Assembly (NCBI RefSeq): GCF_020166335.1
Contig: NZ_JAIUJR010000002.1
Coordinates: 62,001-126,000, forward strand
DNA length: 64,000 nucleotides
Direction: 5' to 3'
DNA from: Winogradskyella alexanderae
GTDB taxonomy: Bacteria; Bacteroidota; Bacteroidia; Flavobacteriales; Flavobacteriaceae
Each line of letters begins with the position of its first letter. Position 1 is the first letter of the stretch. Positions 8,618 through 15,598 of this stretch are shown in pieces. Under the pieces are notes generated by a model, which worked only from the letters and a program-made list of their open reading frames with translations, ran no database searches and had not been told where the DNA came from. Made by a program: the position numbers and the translations under genes.

Positions 8618-9709
8618 TTACTTTATGCTTAGTTTAGCGCCATTATATAATTTCTCATCAGCTGACAAGATATATTCTTCACCAGAGGATAAGCCAGATA
8701 AAACCTCTACCTTATCATTAAAAGATTTGCCTAATCGCAACCAACGTAAAACGGCTGTCTTTTGTTGGCTGACGGTATATACACCTTCTAGTTGACCATT
8801 AGTAATGATTGCTGTTTTTGGAATCAAAATAGACGCATCGGAATTTGATGCCCGATCAACGACGTTTGGAAAATGTACTGAAGCAAACATCCCGGAGCGT
8901 ATATTGTCATTTTTAGTATCTAAAGTCACTTTAGCTAAATATTGCCCACCAGAATATTTTGAGGACGTGCTCACCTCCGTAACTTTGCCTATTAATTCTG
9001 TGTCAATAGAAGAGATTGTAACAGTTACAGTTTCTCCATTATTAATTTTTGAAATCATAGCTTCAGGCACTCGAGTAACAACTTCAAAATTATTAGGTGC
9101 TTCAATAGCTAATAAGGGCATTCCTGGATTTGCCAAAGACCCTTCGTCTATATACTTTCCTGTAATTATGCCACTGAACGGCGCTTTAACATTAGTGTAA
9201 GCAAATTGGGCATTTATCTCATTCTTCATCTGCTGTGCAGATTCTAAGCGTGCTTTAGCCATTTTATAATGTGCAGTGATGTCGTCTAACTCTTTTTGAG
9301 AAGCCGAGTTTTGCTCAAAAAGGTTCTTGTAACGATTATAATCTTTTTCTGCAATTAAAAAAGCCGCCTTAGCCTCTGTTATACCAGCATCTACCTGTGC
9401 CCTTTTAGCTTGTAAATCACTACTGTTTATAGCAATTACTACTTGGCCTTTAGTTACTTTGTCTCCAACCTTAACGTTAATCTGTTCTACATAACCCATT
9501 AAACGCGTGCTAATACTTGCGCTATTCGTTGCTTCTACAGAACCACTGACTATTAAAGGCGAATTGTCATCATTTGCGGCTACTTTCGCTACAACTACAG
9601 AAATAGGGTTAGATGTATTTTTAATTGCTTCTTTTTGATCTTGTCCACAACTTAAAAATCCAAGCAAAGTGGCAAAGGCAAATATTGTATTTATCGAGAA
9701 TTTTTTCAT
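8618..9709 (-). CDS. RND periplasmic adaptor lipoprotein (HlyD/MFP family)
   Basis: The 363-residue protein starts with a lipoprotein signal (FATLLGFLSC, lipid Cys near 21). It then has the split lipoyl/barrel-sandwich halves (VEQINVKVGDKVTKGQVV near residue 75 and AYTNVKAPFSGIITGKYIDE near 170) around an alpha-helical hairpin of about 85 residues, and a beta-barrel and membrane-proximal domain. This is the standard membrane-fusion protein layout. It would bridge the permease and TolC. The neighbouring gene starts are 1 bp (tolC stop) and 32 bp (permease) away, so all three are co-translated. Confidence 0.93.
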   Translation of the reverse strand: MKKFSINTIFAFATLLGFLSCGQDQKEAIKNTSNPISVVVAKVAANDDNSPLIVSGSVEATNSASISTRLMGYVEQINVKVGDKVTKGQVVIAINSSDLQAKRAQVDAGITEAKAAFLIAEKDYNRYKNLFEQNSASQKELDDITAHYKMAKARLESAQQMKNEINAQFAYTNVKAPFSGIITGKYIDEGSLANPGMPLLAIEAPNNFEVVTRVPEAMISKINNGETVTVTISSIDTELIGKVTEVSTSSKYSGGQYLAKVTLDTKNDNIRSGMFASVHFPNVVDRASNSDASILIPKTAIITNGQLEGVYTVSQQKTAVLRWLRLGKSFNDKVEVLSGLSSGEEYILSADEKLYNGAKLSIK

Positions 9710-9710
9710 A

Positions 9711-11027
9711 TTAGTTTATCATTAAAAAATTTAAATAAGCTTTAGTACTGTTATATTCGTAGATAGTTTGGTAGTATTCTAGTTGTTTCTTCGCAAATTG
9801 AGTTTCAGCTAACAGAAGGTCTGCTGTCTTTTCCAAGCCTTCTCTAAACCGATTCGTTCTAATTCTTAAGGCCTCTCTTGATTGCTCAACTGCTAATTGT
9901 GATAGTTGGGTCTTACTTTTTGCATCTTCGAGCAAACGCTTAGTTTTATTAAGCTCAAGTTTACTTTGAGATACGTACTGTTCGTACTCTAACTTGGATT
10001 TCTCATATGATGCTTTTGCTTTTTTTGCTTTTCCGAAACGTTTTGTACCTTGGAGTATATTCCATTTTAATTCGGCACCAATTAAGTAGCCATCCGCACC
10101 AAATTGAAACAAGTTTTCATCGTACAATTGATAGCTTCCAAATGCATTCAATGTTGGTAAAAAAGTCATCTTATCAGATTTATATAAGGTCTCCATGGCA
10201 TTGGTTGCCAATTGCATAGCTTTTATATCTGCACGATTTTCAGTTACTACCATGGCTGGTGTTTCCAATAAAATATCGCTCATAACTAAACTATCTATAG
10301 GCTGAAAAACAACATCAGATTCATCATTCATTAAAAATGATAAATAGTTAGAAGCATTTTTGACATTACTTCTCGCTGTTTGGAGTTGATTTTTAATTTC
10401 AGTTACCCTCACTTCGACAAGTAATACATCTGCCCTTTGTAAGTAACCTTGATTAAAACTATCGTTTGCAAGTTTCAAATTTGCGAGTCCAGCTTCTAAG
10501 GATTTTTCAAGTACTGCAACGGCTTTATAAGCTAATTGTAATTGCATGTAGGCGTTTTCAACTTCAAAATTCACAAAATCCTTAACGCGATCTGTTTGAA
10601 GTGCCATGGCCTGCATCTTATACCTTGCCGCCTTCCGTTGGTAAAAACCGTCAGCATTTATTAATGGTTGCTGAAACTCAAAAATCGTAGCGAAATTTTG
10701 AATTTGACTCGGATCATTCAATACATCAGGATTGAAATCTGCTTGTGTAACAATTTCTTGGTTTAATTTTGAACCAAAAGCCATTAATGGATTTGTTGTG
10801 GCTATTGCAGTATGTGCAACTGATATATTTGGTAAAAATACCGCATTGGTTTGTCTATAATCTGCTTTGGCTTCATTAAAAGCCTCAGTAGATATTTTTA
10901 TCTTCTGGTTGTTTTCTGAAACTATACTCTGAACTTCAGACTTTGAAATAGGCCTAACCTCTTGAGCATGGTACAATGCAAAAAAACCAATTGCAATAAA
11001 TGTTAGGATATATTTATTCTTTAGCAT
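9711..11027 (-). CDS. TolC-family outer-membrane efflux channel
   Basis: The 438-residue protein has a cleavable signal ending in ALYHAQEV and two repeats of the long coiled-coil helices of OEP/TolC proteins (IKISTEAFNEAKADYRQTN near 43; a second set with LELNKTKRLLEDAKSKTQLS near 350). It is the first gene of the RND operon (tolC, adaptor, permease, P-II-like, DUF2892). Its start at 11027 lies 50 bp from a GTAAC-AAAG-GTTAC dyad, with a perfect TACTTTTG -7 box between them, so the whole operon appears to be activated with the sulfide genes. Confidence 0.92.
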   Translation of the reverse strand: MLKNKYILTFIAIGFFALYHAQEVRPISKSEVQSIVSENNQKIKISTEAFNEAKADYRQTNAVFLPNISVAHTAIATTNPLMAFGSKLNQEIVTQADFNPDVLNDPSQIQNFATIFEFQQPLINADGFYQRKAARYKMQAMALQTDRVKDFVNFEVENAYMQLQLAYKAVAVLEKSLEAGLANLKLANDSFNQGYLQRADVLLVEVRVTEIKNQLQTARSNVKNASNYLSFLMNDESDVVFQPIDSLVMSDILLETPAMVVTENRADIKAMQLATNAMETLYKSDKMTFLPTLNAFGSYQLYDENLFQFGADGYLIGAELKWNILQGTKRFGKAKKAKASYEKSKLEYEQYVSQSKLELNKTKRLLEDAKSKTQLSQLAVEQSREALRIRTNRFREGLEKTADLLLAETQFAKKQLEYYQTIYEYNSTKAYLNFLMIN

Positions 11028-11047
11028 TTCTATTTATTTATTTGACT

Positions 11048-11091
11048 CAAAAGTAAGCCGAGATATCTTTTTTCTTAGTAACAAAGGTTAC
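11048..11091 (-). promoter_or_regulatory. Dyad operator A and promoter of the RND operon
   Basis: Dyad GTAAC-AAAG-GTTAC at 11078-11091 (perfect 5-bp arms, N4 spacer). On the minus strand exactly 22 bp follow before a -7 box TACTTTTG (11048-11055), a perfect TAnnTTTG. The dyad centre falls near -41, the class II position for a Crp/Fnr-family activator. The tolC ATG follows 20 bp after the box. Confidence 0.85.
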
Positions 11092-11126
11092 TGAAAAAAT
11101 AAGCACCTTTCTAAAAAGGTGCTTAT
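11092..11126 (-). terminator. Terminator after the 46-codon gene
   Basis: TAAGCACCTTT (11100-11110) pairs with AAAGGTGCTTA (11115-11125) around a 4-nt loop. Read on the minus strand the stem is followed by ATTTTTTCAG, a U-tract. It separates the SQR transcript from the RND operon. Confidence 0.85.
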
Positions 11127-11154
11127 GCGTATTAACCAAAAAAAACAATCAAAC

Positions 11155-11295
11155 TCAATGGTTTGTTTTTCGCGTGCCACCATGACCACCTGCAACTATA
11201 ATCATGATTTTTATACTTAGATAGATGAATTTAAAAAATTGTAATATTGGATTCATCATTTTAAAACGTTGGTATTTTGAAATTCTTTGTGTCAT
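11155..11295 (-). CDS. Small conserved-looking protein, 46 aa, downstream of SQR
   Basis: ATG at 11295 to TGA at 11155-11157 gives 46 residues: a basic start (MTQRISKYQRFKMM), a hydrophobic core (ILQFFKFIYLSIKIMIIV) and an unusual polar tail VAGGHGGTRKTNH. It lies 21 bp after the SQR stop and 29 bp before a strong terminator on the same strand, exactly where a real last gene of that transcript would be. The glycine/histidine tail could bind a metal or act at the membrane, but no function is assigned. Homology searching with this short sequence would decide whether it is conserved. Confidence 0.65.
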   Translation of the reverse strand: MTQRISKYQRFKMMNPILQFFKFIYLSIKIMIIVAGGHGGTRKTNH

Positions 11296-11316
11296 GGTTT
11301 ATCAGTTTTTATTTTA

Positions 11317-12774
11317 TTATTCTGGAATTAGCCACCAAAATGGTTTCATTTTAGCTTTGTACATAAATGCATGATGCAGGGCTAATTTTAACCAGTGGCC
11401 TGCTAAGCCTATTTCCCCAAATGTTTTTCCTAATTTTCTACCTTGTGTTTTTGGGTATTTATAATAATCTGGGACTATTGGATATGTTGTAATACTTATA
11501 CCACTTCCTTGCGTCATGCCGTAACCTGCAGAAGCAATACACGCAGCTCCCATATTACCCATTGATCCTTTATGATGTAGCGATTCTTCACCTTTCTTTA
11601 TACTATCTATAATATTGTCTGCAACGAGCTTTGCTGTGATTCCTGAGGGCATACCTGTCCTTGGTGGTGCCGGAAATATGTCGGTTCCATTTTTACTTTG
11701 CCTTGGTTTTGATATGGTATGTGGTGGTGCAAATGCTATTCCTGGCGCGAAAATATTTTTATAAGTCGGATTTTGATAGGTCTCAGGCCAATCTTGTACT
11801 GACCATTCTTCATAAGGTTTTACAGTATAATCTGCATCAACAATCATAAATCCTTTAAAGAGCTTTTCTGTAATATCGTTATTGTTTTTATCATAGGCTT
11901 TAAAACCATGACCAGAAAACGAAGGTATTAACATAGCAAAATCGAAGGATTCAGTTTTTATCTCACCTTCCAAATTTTCGTAATGTGCAAGACCATCTTC
12001 AATTTTATTAACGCCAGCTCCTAGTATCCACTTTATATCTCTATCTTCAAAAATCATCTCAACCATTTCACTAGATTTCATAGTCATGCTTCCATAACTC
12101 ATCAACATGCCATCCATACCAAAATCCCCTAGTTGATATTCATTTGAAATCCAGGTGATTTCTGCCATATCACGTACTTTATGGCGGCGAAGTTCTTGTT
12201 CTACATTCAAAATGTATTCAAAGGCAGCGCCTTGACAAGTCGCTTTTGCGTGACCAGTACCAATTAGAATTTTAGCCTTTTTACCTTCTTTCATCTGCTG
12301 AATAACTTTATTAAGGCCTTGCCATGCATGATCTGCGTGTGTATAGGTACAAACTGAATAGGTTTTATTTTGTCCAGGAATTAAACCTTCGGTAGCTTCA
12401 AAATTTAATTTAGGACCTGTGGCGTTTATGAGATAATCATATGTTACTTTTTCTTGTTGGCCCTTCTTTTCACCAACAACATACTCTGATAAAACATAAG
12501 GTTTAGTTTCATCCTTATCGCCTTCCGGAAAGAACGAAACAGCCTTGGCTTGTTTATAGTTAATACCCTTCTTTTTATATAATGGTGCTAATGGAAACAA
12601 AATTTTCTCAGGTTTCATTCTGCCAATTCCCACCCAAATATTTGAAGGTATCCATTGGTAATTACTATTGGGTGAAACAACGACTATCTCATGTTTCTTA
12701 GAAAGTTTGCGTCTTAAGTGAGATGCTGCTACATGACCTGAAATTCCGGCTCCTAGTACTACTATTTTTGACAT
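11317..12774 (-). CDS. Sulfide:quinone oxidoreductase-like FAD flavoprotein
   Basis: The 485-residue protein begins with a dinucleotide-binding fold (VVLGAGISGHVAASHLRR). Three cysteines sit where SQR-type enzymes use them: YSVCTYTHA near 148, KATCQGAAFEY near 182, and GAACIASAGYGM near 425. The SQR/FCSD pattern PRTGMPSGITAKLVADNI is also present. SQR oxidises sulfide at a redox-active cysteine pair and passes electrons through FAD to the quinone pool, producing persulfide or polysulfide; it acts at the inner membrane. It carries its own dyad promoter and sits beside a peroxiredoxin and the persulfide dioxygenase-like gene, which fits. Flavocytochrome c sulfide dehydrogenase is the alternative; no cytochrome subunit is adjacent. 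Confidence 0.85.
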   Translation of the reverse strand: MSKIVVLGAGISGHVAASHLRRKLSKKHEIVVVSPNSNYQWIPSNIWVGIGRMKPEKILFPLAPLYKKKGINYKQAKAVSFFPEGDKDETKPYVLSEYVVGEKKGQQEKVTYDYLINATGPKLNFEATEGLIPGQNKTYSVCTYTHADHAWQGLNKVIQQMKEGKKAKILIGTGHAKATCQGAAFEYILNVEQELRRHKVRDMAEITWISNEYQLGDFGMDGMLMSYGSMTMKSSEMVEMIFEDRDIKWILGAGVNKIEDGLAHYENLEGEIKTESFDFAMLIPSFSGHGFKAYDKNNNDITEKLFKGFMIVDADYTVKPYEEWSVQDWPETYQNPTYKNIFAPGIAFAPPHTISKPRQSKNGTDIFPAPPRTGMPSGITAKLVADNIIDSIKKGEESLHHKGSMGNMGAACIASAGYGMTQGSGISITTYPIVPDYYKYPKTQGRKLGKTFGEIGLAGHWLKLALHHAFMYKAKMKPFWWLIPE

Positions 12775-12791
12775 GTCTTATGTTATTTCAA

Positions 12792-12835
12792 TAAATTTAA
12801 CTTGAATTGGTGTTTTATAGCGTTACAATTGTTAC
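12792..12835 (-). promoter_or_regulatory. Dyad operator B and promoter of the SQR gene
   Basis: GTTAC-AATT-GTTAC at 12822-12835 (one mismatch in one arm). After exactly 22 bp on the minus strand comes TAAATTTA (12792-12799), a one-mismatch -7 box. The SQR ATG follows at 12774. The dyad also abuts the terminator of the peroxiredoxin gene. Confidence 0.8.
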
Positions 12836-12866
12836 AAAAAAAAAAGAGCACTTTTTAAGTGCTCTT
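12831..12866 (-). terminator. Terminator of the peroxiredoxin gene
   Basis: AAGAGCACTT (12844-12853) pairs with AAGTGCTCTT (12857-12866) around a 3-nt loop. On the minus strand it is followed by a run of about 12 T. It ends the peroxiredoxin transcript, 38 bp past that gene's stop, and overlaps operator B of the next gene. Confidence 0.88.
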
Positions 12867-12904
12867 CTCACAGAAACAAGGTTTACTCATACCCGTAAAC
12901 ATAA

Positions 12905-13630
12905 TCAAGATTTCAAAACTTCTTTTAAAACCAAATCTTTATCTAATTTCTTTGTACAGAAAAACCAATCTTCACAATCCAGATCATCGGCATTAGTCAT
13001 ACGTTCTTCTGCCATACCACAAGATCCTGCTGGTGAAATAATAACATCCTTACCTGGCTCCCAATCAGCTGGTGTTGCTACATTAAATTTGTCGGACGTT
13101 TGCATTGCAATTAATGCTCTGTAGATTTCGTCAAAATTTCTACCTAAACTCAATGGATAATATATTATAGCTCTAACGGTACTCTCAGGATCAATAAAAA
13201 ATACAGCTCTAACTGCTTGAGTTTTGTGCTCACCGGGTTGAATCATCCCGTATTTTTTAGCAACATTCATGGTGATGTCTTCAATTAGAGGGAATTTAAC
13301 CTCAATATCCTTCATACCATTAAACTTAATTTTATCTTTAATTGTTCTTAACCAAGCTATATGACTATATAGTCCATCAACAGATAGACCGACCAGTTTA
13401 CAGTTTGCTTTGTTGAACTTCTCTTCCAGATGTGCAAAAGTCATAAATTCAGATGTGCAAACTGGTGTAAAATCCGCTGGATGACTGAATAATATTACCC
13501 AATTACCTTTATAATCTGAAGGGAAATTAATTTCTCCTTGTGTAGTTACAGCTGTAAATTCTGGTGCTTTGTCTCCTATTCTCGGCATCGAAAAACCTAT
13601 TTCATTTGATAATATTTCCTTAGTTTCCAT
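12905..13630 (-). CDS. Peroxiredoxin of the Prx6/archaeal (ApTPx-like) type
   Basis: The 241-residue length fits the Prx6-type family (about 215-250). The peroxidatic site is HPADFTPVCTSEF with Cys 58. The C-terminal extension carries further cysteines (PAGSCGM, DDLDCEDWFFC), as in archaeal thioredoxin peroxidases, where they resolve the sulfenic acid. It would reduce peroxides, and in this context possibly hydropersulfides or polysulfides, in the cytoplasm. It is a single-gene unit with a dyad promoter upstream and a terminator downstream, wedged between sulfide genes, which argues for co-regulation. Confidence 0.92.
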   Translation of the reverse strand: METKEILSNEIGFSMPRIGDKAPEFTAVTTQGEINFPSDYKGNWVILFSHPADFTPVCTSEFMTFAHLEEKFNKANCKLVGLSVDGLYSHIAWLRTIKDKIKFNGMKDIEVKFPLIEDITMNVAKKYGMIQPGEHKTQAVRAVFFIDPESTVRAIIYYPLSLGRNFDEIYRALIAMQTSDKFNVATPADWEPGKDVIISPAGSCGMAEERMTNADDLDCEDWFFCTKKLDKDLVLKEVLKS

Positions 13631-13658
13631 ATTGTGATACTATTTTTAATTATAACTG

Positions 13659-13702
13659 TAAATTTAGCTATCTCTATGGCAAAACTGTGTAACGTTTGTT
13701 AC
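13659..13702 (-). promoter_or_regulatory. Dyad operator C and promoter of the peroxiredoxin gene
   Basis: GTAAC-GTTT-GTTAC at 13689-13702 has perfect arms. Exactly 22 bp later on the minus strand is TAAATTTA (13659-13666) as -7 box. The start codon is at 13630. Confidence 0.82.
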
Positions 13703-13721
13703 CTCTAAGACCTGGATTTGG

Positions 13722-13757
13722 GCAAAAAAAAGGGCAACTGAATTTCAGTTGCCCAAA
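13722..13757 (-). terminator. Terminator of the 48-codon gene
   Basis: GGGCAACTGAA (13732-13742) pairs with TTCAGTTGCCC (13744-13754). On the minus strand a T-run of about 8 follows. It lies 20 bp past the stop of the small gene at 13777 and supports that gene being real. Confidence 0.88.
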
Positions 13758-13776
13758 AAAACGATAAATAATTTGG

Positions 13777-13923
13777 TTAGTTGTCTTCGGTATTATTCTT
13801 TCCCTTACCACCCATCATAAAATTAACCAAGACTCCTATTAATATGATACAGACTAGTGCGAAAATTGAAATCATAACCACTCCATTAGTCCAATCATAA
13901 ACTGCTAAAACTGTATTAACCAT
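13777..13923 (-). CDS. Small single-TM protein, 48 aa
   Basis: ATG at 13923 to TAA at 13777-13779 gives 48 residues: a short N-terminus (MVNTVLAVYDWTNG), one clear TM helix (VVMISIFALVCIILIGVLV) and a polar tail MMGGKGKNNTEDN. It is bracketed by a promoter with a Crp/Fnr-type dyad upstream and a strong terminator downstream, so it is a monocistronic unit. The single TM with a basic glycine-lysine tail suggests a small membrane subunit or regulator. The cytochrome gene lies just upstream, so a small respiratory accessory subunit is possible but not shown. Confidence 0.72.
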   Translation of the reverse strand: MVNTVLAVYDWTNGVVMISIFALVCIILIGVLVNFMMGGKGKNNTEDN

Positions 13924-13947
13924 GTGCTTAATTTCTTTTTGTGTTTA

Positions 13948-13991
13948 TAAAATTACAATGTTTAAACAGGTCTAAAGATGACATTTGTCAG
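13948..13991 (-). promoter_or_regulatory. Divergent Fnr-like dyad G and promoter of the 48-codon gene
   Basis: ATGAC-ATTT-GTCAG at 13978-13991 has the same N4 spacing as the GTAAC dyads but different arms, nearer the classic Fnr half-site. Exactly 22 bp further on the minus strand is TAATTTTA (13948-13955), a one-mismatch -7 box. The start codon is at 13923. The identical geometry suggests the same or a related activator. Confidence 0.65.
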
Positions 13992-14082
13992 TTAATATAA
14001 AATGTTCTGAAAATCCTATTAAAATCATTTAAACTATATGTCTTTACCTTATACAATCTGAATATATTATAGAATAAAACTT

Positions 14083-15111
14083 CTATTTTGAGTAAGTAAT
14101 ATTCCAAATTCCTCTAACTTGATTGATATCATAGCCTACAGCCTTGTCTTTTGGATACAAGGTTGCTAATCGTTCGGAAACCTCAGGAACTATGTCTTTA
14201 TCTATTTTACCATGACATTGCAAACACATTGAGTTTGTGGTAATTGGATAATAGACCGTTACTGTGTTTTCATTTTCTATGACCGCAGGTTTTATTTCAT
14301 TTCCATCTTTTAGATCATTTTTAAACTTATTAATAAAGTCAAGTTCAGTTTCATTGGCCTGATTAAAAGGGTTTCTAGGTTTATCAGACACACGTTTAAT
14401 ATTGGCGCTGAAAGTTGTAGCCATACTATCGGTCAGAGGATATGCCCTAACATTACAAAAATTTAATGCTTCTAAGGTCCCTTTTTTTTGAATTGTACCC
14501 ATTAAGTTTTTCCCAAGAACAGCTTTTGTAGACAAAGCATACTTTAAACCACGCTCTCCATAAGGCAGACTGTTAATTTCTGTGTGGGCCTGCTGTTGAT
14601 GCCTGCCTTTCCCTTTCCCTTTTCCCTTACCTTGGCCATGTCCTTTCCCTTGGCCTTGGCCATGCTGTTTTCCTTTTTCTTCATTAAAGTGTTCTTCAAA
14701 CCACTCTGGCTGTTCAATTTCATAGTCAAACAAATAATCTGCTATCTGTTCTACAGCATTTTCTGGAAAAGCTTGTTTTGGCATAACACCAAATCGTCTT
14801 ACTGCCCCTTTCATCTTGGCATCTTTTTCATTCGGGTTATTAATCCAAGAGGTAATGCTTTCTATGAACTCTTCCTTAGATGTCTCCTCGTTAATGTAAT
14901 GCTTTTTAATAGCAATCATTGGAGGGCCAATTCTGTTGTCGTGATCTGCATCTGGGCTATGACACACGTAACAGTGTGTTTCCATTAGTTTTTTTCCAGG
15001 ATGCTTATTTGCTTCTAATTGTTTATCAAAAGCAGATAGATTCTTGCTATTGCTGTTATTGCAACTGAGAGCGGTAATGGCCACTGCTATGATTAATATA
15101 ACATGTTTCAT
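14083..15111 (-). CDS. Lipoprotein c-type cytochrome fused to a DUF3365 heme domain
   Basis: The 342-residue protein has a lipoprotein signal (ITALSCNN, Cys 17) and a cytochrome c domain with CYVCH at residues 47-51 and a likely Met ligand near VMPKQAF. A strongly low-complexity linker made of G, K, Q and H follows near residues 146-170. A second domain (FCNVRAYPLTDSMA, VSDKPRNPFNQ) contains CLQCH near residue 297, matching DUF3365 (Tll0287-like). Two hemes are therefore expected. It sits 10 bp after the periplasmic rhodanese and shares dyad D. It may accept electrons from sulfur oxidation at the periplasmic face; that is inference. Confidence 0.85.
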   Translation of the reverse strand: MKHVILIIAVAITALSCNNSNSKNLSAFDKQLEANKHPGKKLMETHCYVCHSPDADHDNRIGPPMIAIKKHYINEETSKEEFIESITSWINNPNEKDAKMKGAVRRFGVMPKQAFPENAVEQIADYLFDYEIEQPEWFEEHFNEEKGKQHGQGQGKGHGQGKGKGKGKGRHQQQAHTEINSLPYGERGLKYALSTKAVLGKNLMGTIQKKGTLEALNFCNVRAYPLTDSMATTFSANIKRVSDKPRNPFNQANETELDFINKFKNDLKDGNEIKPAVIENENTVTVYYPITTNSMCLQCHGKIDKDIVPEVSERLATLYPKDKAVGYDINQVRGIWNITYSK

Positions 15112-15121
15112 TTTATATACT

Positions 15122-15478
15122 TTAATATCTTAAAATTCCACCTTTTAAGTCATAGATTTCAGTAAAACCCATTGCTTCAAGTTTTTTTGATGCTTGTCTG
15201 CTACGACTTCCACTTCTGCAATAAAGATAAAGTGGTTTTTCCTTGTTTAATTTATTGAATTCTATATTAAACTTACCCGAGAAAAAATCTATATTTTTTG
15301 CTCCCTTAATATGGCCACTTTTGTATTCAGCTGGCGTTCTCACATCCACAAGCTGAACTTTCTTACCTTCAACTTGCTCTTTAAACTCGATAGGTGATAG
15401 TAAATGAACAGCATTACTTTGTGAGTTACCAATACCAAAAATTGAAGACAAGAATGACATAATTATAACGTATTTCAT
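15122..15478 (-). CDS. Exported single-domain rhodanese
   Basis: The 118-residue protein has a signal-like start (MKYVIIMSFLSSIFGIG) and one complete rhodanese domain: LVDVRTPAEYKSGHIKGAKN and the active loop LYCRSGSRSRQA with the catalytic Cys near residue 87. Rhodaneses carry sulfane sulfur as a cysteine persulfide. The signal suggests action in the periplasm, where it could pair with the cytochrome encoded 10 bp downstream. It is the first gene of a two-gene unit under dyad D. Confidence 0.9.
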   Translation of the reverse strand: MKYVIIMSFLSSIFGIGNSQSNAVHLLSPIEFKEQVEGKKVQLVDVRTPAEYKSGHIKGAKNIDFFSGKFNIEFNKLNKEKPLYLYCRSGSRSRQASKKLEAMGFTEIYDLKGGILRY

Positions 15479-15495
15479 TATTAATATTATTGGTC

Positions 15496-15539
15496 TAAAA
15501 CTAATTGAAAATGTCTGATAAGCCCGTAACTATTGTTAC
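15496..15539 (-). promoter_or_regulatory. Dyad operator D and promoter of the rhodanese-cytochrome unit
   Basis: GTAAC-TATT-GTTAC at 15526-15539 has perfect arms. Exactly 22 bp later on the minus strand is TAGTTTTA (15496-15503) as -7 box. The rhodanese start is at 15478. The site lies in the 120-bp gap after the metallo-beta-lactamase/rhodanese gene. Confidence 0.83.
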
Positions 15540-15598
15540 ACAAAAGGCACATGCTACAAAAATGCAACACATGCCTTCACTAACTAATAAACCTTATC

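Noticed and set aside
12807..13124. 105-codon open frame on the plus strand
   Set aside because: It is antisense to the peroxiredoxin gene and runs through that gene's terminator hairpin.
14584..14988. 134-codon open frame on the plus strand opposite the cytochrome gene
   Set aside because: It is antisense to a gene with clear heme motifs and a signal; its composition (runs of F, L, P) simply mirrors the Gly/Lys linker.
15540..15580. Possible hairpin (AAGGCA ... TGCCTT) between the rhodanese and CstB-like genes
   Set aside because: The arms are 6 bp with a loop of more than 20 nt and no T-tract, too weak to call a terminator.
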